The notes under the pieces were generated by a model. The model saw nothing but the letters and a program-made list of their open reading frames with translations, made no database searches and was not told the origin of the DNA. Made by a program: the position numbers and the translations under genes. Positions 1 to 7,426 of a DNA stretch of 11,868 bases are shown in pieces (within the stretch, counting starts at the first letter, position 1; each line of letters starts with the position of its first letter). The DNA is taken from the NCBI GenBank assembly GCA_027579435.1, contig JANBPK010001427.1:1-11868 (forward strand). Reading direction: 5' to 3'. This stretch comes from Candolleomyces eurysporus. Lineage: Eukaryota; Basidiomycota; Agaricomycetes; Agaricales; Psathyrellaceae.

Positions 1-517
1 GGCAACTGAGNATTTGATAGCGGCAAGAGCAAGGGCTTNAGCTAAGCATCAGACTCATGTTGAAAGCGTTATGAAGCGGGTCGACGCTGAGAAGCGGCGT
101 CGGGTCGAAGAATATTCTAAGGCAAATAAGGCAACTATTAAGGATTGGGACTTCAAGCGGGGTGACCTGGTGCTGATGAGGAACACGGCTGTCGAGTCTA
201 GCCTCAACAAAAAGATGAAGCCGCGTTACTTGGGACCCATGGTAGTGGTCACTAGGAATAAAGGCGGTGCGTACATCTTGGCAGAATTAGACGGATCGGT
301 ATATCACAGCAAGGTCGGGGCGTTCAGGGTAATTCCCTACTATCCGAGGAAGTCCATACAGGTAGGCAGTGGAAAGGACAGTGGTTTTGATTTGGATGAA
401 GCTACAATACAGGATTTGGGAAACTCTACAGACGACGGAAACGAAGCATATGTGGACTACAGTTTTGAGGGCATGCCGAGACTAAGACTGTCTGATACTA
501 CAGAGGAGGAGGATTGA
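1..517 (+). CDS. Ty3/Gypsy retrotransposon pol, integrase C-terminal part (5' truncated by the window)
   Basis: The frame is open from base 2 to a TGA at 515-517, so this is the 3' end of a longer polyprotein that starts outside the window. Integrase joins the reverse-transcribed element to host DNA in the nucleus. Visible parts are a basic helical stretch (AEKRRRVEEYSKANK) and then the integrase C-terminal SH3-like fold, with the familiar signatures FKRGDLVLMRN, KPRYLGPMVVV, GAYILAELDG and the closing F-R-V-I-P-Y-Y-P-R. These are standard in fungal Gypsy elements. An acidic tail of about 45 residues follows, ending in TEEED; no chromodomain is visible. Two ambiguous bases (11 and 39) fall in the frame without breaking it. 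The stop lies 17 bases from the stop of a gene on the opposite strand. Identification is confident; whether the element is intact cannot be judged because gag, protease, RT and RNase H are out of view. Confidence 0.88.
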   Translation, partial: ATEXLIAARARAXAKHQTHVESVMKRVDAEKRRRVEEYSKANKATIKDWDFKRGDLVLMRNTAVESSLNKKMKPRYLGPMVVVTRNKGGAYILAELDGSVYHSKVGAFRVIPYYPRKSIQVGSGKDSGFDLDEATIQDLGNSTDDGNEAYVDYSFEGMPRLRLSDTTEEED

Positions 518-534
518 GGGAAGAGGCAGGAATT

Positions 535-2018
535 CTAGTCGGATTCCTCGTCTTCCTCGTCCAACTGGTCGACCGGGATGGAGGCGTCTTCTTCTATCTC
601 CTCTCCGGCGGCGTCAACTTCCTGCATTTCCACATCCTCGTCTTGCTCGACGGTTTCTCCTTCCTCGACTTGTTCCTCCTCGGAGACGGTCTCCTTCGAT
701 TTTGGAGCGGCGCGACGTTTGCCCTTTGATTTCGAACTTTCGGTTTGAGAAGCGGCGCGAGTCTTGGGTTTTTCCTTGACTTCTGGGACGGCGACTTCCT
801 TGGCAGATCGAGTTTTCGCCTTGGAACCGGTTTCCTTTCCCTTCGAAGAGGACTTAGAGGTGGACGCCTCGCCTGAAGCCTCGGACGGCTTGGCTGAAGT
901 GGCCGGAACCTTGGAAGTCTTCTCTTTATCCCTTCCCTCCTTCCACTCCTTCACCGATTTCTTGCTGGAGGAAGCTGGAACGGCGTGGTCTCTGGTCGTC
1001 GAGACTGGGGCGTCGTGAGCGCGAGTTGAAGCGGCGACACCTGGGGAAGGGGGACGACGGAAGTCGCGAAGGCGGCGATGCTCGTGCCGCTCCATCTGCT
1101 CACGCAGNTCGTTGATACGAACGGCGGTGGCNTGGCGNACTAATANCTGNGCNCGGAGCTCAGCGTCCTGCCTGGCGAGAGTGGCTTTGAGAGTGGCGAG
1201 TTGGAAGAAAGTGTCCGTATCGTCCGACCTAAAGACGTTGCCGTCTGAATGCTGGAGGACGCGAATGGCCTCCTGGACTACGGCACTTTCGCTAGTATCA
1301 GCACCTGGGTAGAGCACGATGGGTTAGTGCTCTGAGGTGTTGAGTTTTGGCAAGACATACCTTCTGAAGCGGCATGACTGAAGCGGCTGCTGTGTCCGAG
1401 TGCAGGACTCCAAGTACTAGCCTGGGACGGCGTGAAGAGGTCAGATCTGTAGTTTGGGGGACACGGCAGGGAGAGGCGTACAGGGCGTTTAGCAGGGATG
1501 GTACTCCCGCTGTCTCGGACGACATCTCTCTGGGCAGCCCAGGGGTTAAGCCGCTAGAGGAAGAAGTTCAGGAAAACATTAGGAGGTCTATAGGTTTTAC
1601 AGGGTATCAGGAACTCACCTGGCCGGAACAAGCGGCTACGCCGTCTGCAATTAAGCCCTGAAGGTTATCNNGAAGCGGCTTCGGGAAACGGTTNTTCAGA
1701 TTGTAGCGGCGAACGTAGTTGTGCANTAATCNGAGGTGATTGTCTTGAGCAATCATGACGTTGACGACCTTGGANTTGTCCTTGAACGTCGGGGTGTTCT
1801 CTATAATCTGACACTTGAAGCGGCGTCAGAGTAGAAAGGTTAGAGGGCTTCAGAAGGTCACTCACGCCGTCTGACACTAAAACACGGAAGGCGGAAGTAC
1901 ATTGGTCCAGTTCAGCCTGGGATATGGCGCCTCCGGTGACAGGATAACGGTTGGAGAGGTCGAGGAGCTGGCTCTGCCAGAAGGGAACAAGGTTCTCGGT
2001 GTTCATGGTTTCGGGCAT
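535..2018 (-). CDS. Antisense gene B: 4-exon hypothetical protein with a charged low-complexity tail
   Basis: I do not recognise the family. Exons on the minus strand are 2018-1866, 1807-1619, 1553-1361 and 1304-535. The introns are 58, 65 and 56 bases long, begin GTGAGT, GTGAGT and GTATGT, and end CAG, TAG and CAG. Joined, they give 434 codons plus a TAG stop with no in-frame stop, strong evidence of a real spliced gene. The start is ATG at 2018; a second ATG lies four codons later. The N-terminal about 115 residues are folded-looking (PFWQSQLLDLSNRYP; VVNVMIAQDN; NYVRRYNL). A middle P/S-rich linker leads to a probable coiled coil (FFQLATLKATLARQDAEL, then LREQMERHEHRRLRDFRR). The last about 180 residues are K/E/S-rich, with several basic clusters (KGKRRAAPKSK) and a very acidic end (DQLDEEDEESD), like nuclear chromatin-binding proteins. 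It is convergent with the integrase frame. About ten ambiguous bases lie in its exons. Confidence 0.72.
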
Positions 2019-2547
2019 GGTAGGAGGGTTCAAGGAAGTTACTNGGAAGGAATGAAGCGGCGTGAGGGTCAGCTTCAGTTAGGCAGGATTAAATACTCTT
2101 GTGGAGGTCTGGCGCGGCTCCAACNTGACGCCGTGNGAGGGCCGATCGGTCTGACTTTCTCCTATCTAGACAANGCCGAGGGCGGCTTGAATTNTAGTTT
2201 GGGGGAGAGGTGGAGTCCTTACNAGGACTAGCTATGTCATACTGAGACTTAGAGGAATTTTCGCGAAGTCTTGGTCTCAANTGTAAGCAGACTTGGTCAA
2301 AAAGGNAGCCTAAGGACGGCNTCTAGACTTAGAAAAGNACTACATTNAGACTTAGGAAGACTTAGGCACTTCTTATTCTTAACTCAGAAGGCTTCAGNCC
2401 ANNGACAAGGCTACAAGNNATNNATATNAGGTGCTAGGAATACTCACNTCATAACTGGCACCAACAGTTATGAGTGGAGACAAANTGGTAACAANAGGAA
2501 AGGGNTATGCTAAGGAACGCGTATCTACTGGAATTCAAAGTCCGCCG
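2019..2547. other. Gap between the two antisense genes, rich in ambiguous bases
   Basis: No convincing reading frame is seen on either strand; the short open frames here are broken by many ambiguous bases (about 25). Repeated short words such as GACTTAGA and GACTTAGGA stand out between about 2245 and 2375. One TTCGCGAA palindrome (2260-2267) matches those found in the region upstream of gene A. The interval could hold the promoter of gene B and the 3' end of gene A, or a further exon that cannot be read. Confidence 0.45.
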
Positions 2548-4669
2548 TCAGTCCTTTCGTCGCTTCTTTCGGGGNTCCTCCCGGGGCATCTCAGCCTGCT
2601 TGAAGACCTTCGCCCACTGNCGCCGCTCCTTGCTAGAGAGAGTNTGAGGGGGAGCAGGAGGCAAGGTNGAGGCGCCGATGAGAGGGTTGATNGCACGAGG
2701 AGNCAGAGGNGGCGGCGGCGAAGAGGANGGAAGTCGGAGNCGACCGGCAGGAGGCGANGCAGANGGCGGAGTTTGAATAACCGGTCCAGCACCATCATCC
2801 TGCTCATCCGAGGAGGACTCAGACGGCGCAATGACGACGCGGCGTCGCTTCCGAGGGACTAGAGGAGTGGGCTTGCGAGGAGAGCCAAAGAGGGAGCCAA
2901 GCTGGTCAGGAGCTGGGGTCAGAGTGACTTCAGCCGGCTTGACCACAGTGGGGTCGGACCCCTCGGCAACCTCAGAACTCCGCTCGTCAAGCAGCGACGA
3001 CTGCTGGCGCAGCTCCTTCCTCAAGGACGAGAGGTACTCGTCGACTTCTTCCTCGTTGAAGGTCGTGGTCCACGTGTACTTGTCCTTGGTGACTCCCATG
3101 GTGGATGTCGAGGTCCGGCGGAGGATAGAGCATGGGGGTGTCGAGAGGGACGTGCCGTGAGAACTCCAGTAAGCCTTGGAGTGCTCGACGTCGTGGAATA
3201 TCGACGAAGGCCGGCGTCACCCTCGTCGCTGTAAACCCTGCTCAGAATGAGGGAGAGCGTGCCCATCTTGGCCTCCAGCAACTTGTACTGGTCTTCGGCC
3301 AGGGCGAACGCGACTCGTGTCATTCCTCGCAGTGTGAGGGCGTCGACGATAAGGGAGGATATTCCTGCAAAGACAGAGTTAGGCTACCAAGGCGGAATGA
3401 GAAGGGGTAAGGGACTTACTTTCTGGGGAAGCGTCAGCTGCGGCAGAGAGGGCCGATAAGCTCGTCATCCGCGGGATCGAAAGGTCGAAACCGCACGGCT
3501 TCTTCTGGTCATTGCAATTGTCACAACGGACTCCGTGTAGGAAGTCGCCGCCGGTACAAACGATACCTGACGCGGCGCAGCTACCACAAGGAGGGCGGAC
3601 CTAGGAGAAAGTAAGGAGGAATTCAGTAAGGCAGCTGAATATTAGAAAGGGAAGGTACTCACCCAGTTAGGAGGGGCAAAGCCCTCAAGCAAGGGTGCCT
3701 GCAGCTCTGCCAGCAAGTAGCCCTGCTTGAACAGAGGGCCCTTGTCGTAGACCGGCAAGCGCTGAGGCGGCTTCACCTTCGGATGGGAATCGCTCTTTTG
3801 CTTTCGCTTAACGTCGGACCGCGGTTTCAGACCAAAAGGAGGGAGCAGGTGGGACGGCGCGAGAACGGATTTGGGACGAGCGGACACCGAGAAGCTCCTC
3901 TGCTCGCTAGGGAGGAGGTACTCCCTAAACGAATTAGGGCAAGGGAGTTGGTTTCCGTCGTCGTCGACGCTCGTTTCTTGACCTGGCAGGTGAGGAGGGA
4001 GTGGATGGTCGTTTTGGTGAAGCCAGTACAAGGGCCGAGGAGTCTTCTCTTTCTTGCTGGTCTTCTTCTTGGGAACTGGCTTTTGAGGGACTTCGGATTC
4101 GGATTCGGACTGCGGTGGGGGGTCAACGGCCTTCTCGAGCCGTCCAGTAACACCGTGAGGCGGCTTGGGAACCTTTTGGGCGACTTCTCGAGCCCAATTT
4201 TCGACAAGGAAAGTCGGAAGTTGGGGTGTCCACCCGGGTACCACACCGAAAGGATGTGAGTTCGATTCTGTACTCACAGGCGTGGGGAGACAGTACAGAC
4301 CTTCCATGGCAGCGGGGTTCTGAGGCGGCCTCACAACTGGGACGGCGCGAGGCGGCACTGCGGAAGGGCGTGTCGGTTTACTAGGCCCAGCAATGGGCGG
4401 CGCTTGAGGCGGCGCAGACCTCTTGGGAGTGGGAGGAGGCTGTCAAGGTCCAGGTCAGCCACCTACCAGTGGAACTGGACAGGAAAACTTACAGGTGGGG
4501 ATGCTGGCACGGCATCAGGAAGGACGAGCGTCAACGCAGCCTCCTGAAATCCAAAGAACGGGTGGTTGTAAGGAACGGCCGTTAGCCAGTCCCACTTCCA
4601 CCTGTACTTCAGGTACGTCTCCGGGTGCAGCTCGTTGAGGAGATGCGAGAGGGCACGCCGGAAACTCAT
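2548..4669 (-). CDS. Antisense gene A: 4-exon protein with a Zn2Cys6-like cysteine cluster (one frame slip)
   Basis: Exons on the minus strand are 4669-4493, 4439-3663, 3600-3420 and 3364-2548. The introns are 53, 62 and 54 bases, with donors GTAAGT, GTGAGT and GTAAGT and acceptors CAG, TAG and CAG; exons 1-3 join in frame. The start is the first in-frame ATG (4669), though the frame is open further upstream without an ATG. Exon 1 gives a compact W/Y-rich segment (YLKYRWKWDWLTAVPYNHPF). Exon 2 is proline-rich with basic runs (PKKKTSKKEK, KRKQKSD). Exon 3 (residues about 323-354) has C-x2-C-x6-C-x10-C-x2-C-x6-C, the spacing of fungal Zn2Cys6 DNA-binding domains, but with few of the usual basic residues in the first half. 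Exon 4 has a helical part (ALAEDQYKLLEAKMGTLSLI), a coil (EEVDEYLSSLRKELRQQ), basic patches (RKRRR, RKKRRKD) and the stop at 2548-2550. Within exon 4, at about 3150-3220, the frame must shift by one base to continue. A nuclear, DNA-binding role is inferred only. Confidence 0.65.
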
Positions 4670-4736
4670 AAAGTCGTCATTGGCGGCGACACGACTGTCT
4701 CCGGTGATACGCCGTCTGCGTAGACACCCTCTCAAA

Positions 4737-5963
4737 TTCGCGAATCTGTTTGTAAAGTTCGCGAATCGACATAGATAATTAAAGAGATCTTCTTGAAGGA
4801 AGGGAAATATAAGAGTTGGAGTTATCCCTGACTGTCAACTAAGCAGACGCCCTAGAGTACGAAAGAACGTTGAGTAAGACGGTTCTGCGACGACACTTTA
4901 AGTTCACGAAGGTCTCGCGAGCGTATCTGAAACGCAGTCATACTATTCGAAGTCTAACCAGCATGCCTGACCTGGCGAGGTACGATGCTGGAGGGAGTTG
5001 TGCAAATTACAAGGGAATTCGCCCTGACATTCGCTAAGTGGAAGGCTTCACGAAGCAGCCGGTGGCTTCGAGAATTGATGAGCGATCCGCTAAGTCAATA
5101 AGTGTTGACATGACCAGAATTGGAAGGAACGGAAGCAGTGATCAATATTGGAAGGCTAATCCGAAGTTCGTGAACCTGCTCGGAAAACCGGAAGGTACGA
5201 CTAAAGCTTATGTGGTCATCTACCCGAAGCTCAGTCAGCCTGTCCATAGCCAAGAGAAAGAAAGAGTCAGCAGAGTAGTGAAGCAGTATGGCTTGGTGGA
5301 GCCAAGTACCCAAAAGTGGGATCAATTCGTCGGATTAGGTGCGCGAACGGAAGGGCGTGCTCTCCGGAAGCAATCCTCGGTGAATATCCATGCGGACTCG
5401 ACAACAGCCGCGTCCAGAACAGGTTCGTGAAGCGCCTGGGCTGCGTTCTATGGTTCGAGACTCAACTCTCGGCCTTCGATACTCTCATGTGATTGTGTTT
5501 TTTTATCTCTCTCTGTTTCCGTCATCTGTTTGTTTCTTTGTCTGTTTGCCAAACAATAATCGCCTATATCTACGTCTCTGTTTTATCTATTTTAGCATTA
5601 GCGGGTAGCTAGCGTTTGTATTTCGCGTCGGGACCGTGTTCCCAGGAATCTACGAGAGCCATCTGTTATCGAGAAAAGAGTGTTTAAGTTCGCGAAGTCA
5701 ATCAGAGTTGTGTCGCTTGCGTTTATTGAATCGTTCTTGCGTTAAAGTTGCTCGAGACCGTGTTCTCTGTTCGCGAAGTTATCCGTCGTATCTCGAACCC
5801 TACCGTGTGTTAGCGAAGTCACTTCGTGAAGCATTCCTATCGTTGCTGGTTGAGCCTTCAGTCCCCCTCGAACTTGCGATCGTACAAGAAGAGTTCTAGA
5901 AGCCTCTGTCGACTCGACTTAGAGCTTTTACCTATACCCCTTGCCCGCCTTTATCTTCACGAA
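4737..5963. repeat. Dispersed TTCGCGAA palindrome family
   Basis: Exact TTCGCGAA occurs at 4737-4744, 4758-4765, 5689-5696 and 5770-5777 (and outside this interval at 6195-6202 and 2260-2267). The one-base variants TTCACGAA (4903-4910, 5047-5054, 5956-5963) and TTCGTGAA (5167-5174, 5424-5431, 5823-5830) are interspersed. The first two copies are 21 bases apart and sit just upstream of gene A. Each variant is what a CpG C-to-T change on one strand of the parent palindrome would give. Confidence 0.7.
5488..5552 (+). promoter_or_regulatory. Pyrimidine-rich block, LTR promoter-like
   Basis: The + strand is a nearly uninterrupted T/C-rich run (TTTTTTATCTCTCTCTG, then repeats of CTGTTTG). CT-rich blocks are common at transcription starts of fungal genes and LTRs. 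No TATA box can be assigned with confidence. The assignment rests on composition and position only. Confidence 0.25.
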
Positions 5964-5969
5964 GGTATT

Positions 5970-6008
5970 TGGTGTGTTGTGTTATTGTGGTTGTGTGTGT
6001 GTGTTTGA
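5970..6008 (+). repeat. GT-rich simple repeat
   Basis: An imperfect GT/GTT tract ends in a clean run of about seven GT units near 5992-6004. It lies just before the possible terminal exon and may serve only as a microsatellite. Confidence 0.6.
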
Positions 6009-6030
6009 GTTCTATAGTTTTGTTGGTTAG

Positions 6031-6147
6031 AGAGCCCTAGTTCGCTACCTGCACATCACCGGGATTGAGCTGGAGGACCCGGAAGCAGTGATAGCAAAAG
6101 CAAGATTAATGATGGTGCAGGGGATCAGCAATCTGAAAGGACAATGA
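6031..6147 (+). pseudogene. Possible orphan terminal exon of an unidentified gene
   Basis: A 38-codon open frame follows a plausible splice acceptor (TTGGTTAG before 6031) and ends at TGA 6145-6147. The peptide (starting RALVRYLHITGIELED, ending QGISNLKGQ) has a protein-like composition with no low complexity, unlike its surroundings. No upstream exon with a matching donor was found, so it may be the tail of a gene cut off by the retroelement, or chance. I do not recognise the family. Confidence 0.25.
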
Positions 6148-6556
6148 TTTGTTAACCGATACATGCATTTTGACCACCTTGTAAATATTTGAACTTCGCG
6201 AAAATGTCAATTTCCCGGGGATATGCAAAATTCTGTGCAATGGCCAGTATGTGAGGGAGTATCCACAGATATTTTTTGCACATTCATGTAAACTACTTAA
6301 CTACATCTACCCTAGTATTTGGAGAATTTAGAATTCACGACAAAGATATTCCTGAATTTTGCATATCCCCGGGATTTTGCATTACCTTGGGAGTGATAGT
6401 ATGGAACCTGGATTGAAGAGAAGCTAACCCTCCGCGATACGTTTTATATTTGGACATTTGGGAGTCATACACTTCCATCTTGGAGTTCAAACCCGGATCC
6501 ACTCCATGGAATGCCCGGAACACCAATGATCTGAGCTACACTACGAACCTGGGAGT
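6148..6556. other. Non-coding stretch containing an inverted-repeat element
   Basis: No gene is supported here. A short minus frame at 6335-6526 overlaps the inverted repeat and shows no family signature. The interval carries a TTCGCGAA palindrome (6195-6202) and the element at 6213-6374. Confidence 0.5.
6213..6374. mobile_element. 162-base element with perfect 21-base inverted repeats
   Basis: The arms 6213-6233 and 6354-6374 are exact reverse complements and contain the core CCCGGGGATATGC. They enclose 120 AT-rich bases. Another ATGCAAAA word (reverse strand of 6375-6382) adjoins the right arm. No flanking target duplication is clear. It could be a miniature transposon or a long hairpin left by one; the perfect arms suggest it is young or under constraint. 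Confidence 0.55.
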
Positions 6557-7195
6557 TACAGCTGTTGGCAAAATTGTAGACGTTTGGCGCGTGCCCTTAT
6601 TAAGATACTGTATTTAGTCCATATGAGGGCGTTGGAGCTCGTATGGAGAGAGTGGTGGTTCGAGTTGGGCTCAGCCTCAGCGACGTTGCCTCACCGAGCA
6701 TATACTCCCACCGAGTGCCCGTGGGCAGGCACGGGCTGAGAGTGAATGTTTGGGTACCGAAACATTGCGATGTATTACAGCTGTCGAGGAAACGATAGAC
6801 CAGATTCTATTTTGCTCTGCTTTTGATATTTGTTTGGTGGCGTATCCAACCAAATACTCAAACGGGGCTGAATGTCAGCGTCGAGACCTTCCCAAAGACT
6901 GAGGATGAGCAAAGTGGCGGTTGGAATTGGAGGGCACGGCCAGTTTGGGATGACTTATTGTTTGTGATGCCCCAAAAGTAAACAAATACCAAAAGCGAAA
7001 TGAAGCGGAATCTGGTCTATCGTTTCCTCGACAACTGTATTGTCTATGAATTAGCCATCGCTGTCATGGGTGGAGTCTTGAGATGTCAACCTCCAAACTC
7101 AACCACCGATGGCGTCACGTAGCTGTTGGTTGCATAGAAAGGGCGCAACAGCCAGAAAAAAATGAAAAACGTCTACGATTTTGCCGACAGCTGTA
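6557..7195. mobile_element. Outer TA-flanked miniature inverted-repeat element, Tc1/mariner-like
   Basis: The arms 6557-6585 and 7167-7195 are inverted repeats matching at 27 of 29 positions, beginning TACAGCTGTYGGCAAAAT. If the outermost TA is the target duplication, the element runs from 6559 to 7193 (635 bases). TA targets and CAG-starting termini are typical of Tc1/mariner/pogo elements. Both mismatches are CG in one arm against TG in the other. No transposase frame is present, so it is non-autonomous. It holds a second element inserted inside it (6776-7039); without this it would be about 373 bases. Confidence 0.7.
6776..7039. mobile_element. Inner nested TA-flanked miniature inverted-repeat element
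   Basis: The arms 6776-6807 and 7008-7039 match at 31 of 32 positions as inverted repeats (TACAGCTGTCGAGGAAACG at the outer edge) and continue imperfectly inward. With TA as target duplication the element is 6778-7037, 260 bases. The outermost nine bases equal those of the outer element's right arm, so the two probably use related transposases, but the inner parts of the arms differ. No coding frame is present. Confidence 0.72.
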
Positions 7196-7426
7196 CTTCA
7201 TGCCAAGCAGTGCCCTGAGATGGCTCGAGTCTTGAGGTAAATGATCCTAGGCTGCCAACCATGCATGGGATCCAATCCCTGGAATCACCCAAACCCGGAG
7301 TTGAGCAAACCACTGGCCGGAGCTTATCAGACCAGACTACATGAAACCATGGTATTATGCATACAATACAATCCCAACTGGATTTGGACACTATCCCTAG
7401 CTAGATATACATAGATATCCCCGGAG
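7196..7426. other. Non-coding interval 3' of the dioxygenase-like genes
   Basis: Only a short minus frame (7173-7391) runs through here; it reads into the transposon arm and has no family signature. The interval presumably holds the 3' untranslated sequence of the gene ending at 7427. Confidence 0.5.

Larger units (their letters stand above)
4670..6030. mobile_element. Mostly non-coding retroelement flank, probable LTR/control region
   Basis: There is no recognisable gene here. The interval lies upstream of gene A and on the far side of it from pol, where the 3' LTR of a Gypsy element would sit. It has many TTCGCGAA-type palindromes, a pyrimidine-rich block at about 5490-5550 and a GT-rich stretch at its end. 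The composition (TTCG-rich, few long frames) differs from the surrounding genes. One + frame (5038-5430) has only a GTG start and no family resemblance. I could not find a matching pair of LTR ends with a target duplication, and the other LTR is outside the window, so the boundaries are a guess. Confidence 0.4.

Noticed and set aside
514..1312. Three + strand open frames opposite the last exon of gene B (514-729, 764-1018, 1112-1312)
   Set aside because: They are mirror frames of a K/E/S-rich coding exon, with no family signature and no splice signals; the minus strand joins to a 434-residue frame.
2040..2548. Joining genes A and B into one long gene across the ambiguous gap
   Set aside because: Gene A ends in a plain stop after a basic tail, gene B has its own ATG, and no splice pair linking them could be read through the ambiguous bases; it cannot be fully excluded.
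3783..4259. A 158-codon + strand frame opposite exon 2 of gene A
   Set aside because: It is a shadow of the proline/lysine-rich exon on the minus strand, which has good splice junctions on both sides.
4833..5029. A possible short LTR bounded by TGTCA and TGACA (197 bases)
   Set aside because: The five bases on each side do not match as a target duplication, no clear polypurine tract precedes it, and the same palindromes continue well beyond it.
5038..5430. A 130-codon + strand frame in the LTR-like region
   Set aside because: It starts only at GTG, is full of the TTCGTGAA/TTCACGAA words, resembles no protein family I know, and lacks splice or promoter context.
6475..6505. A tRNA-like T-loop word (GTTCAAACC)
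   Set aside because: The flanking bases do not pair as a T stem, and no D or anticodon arm fits upstream.
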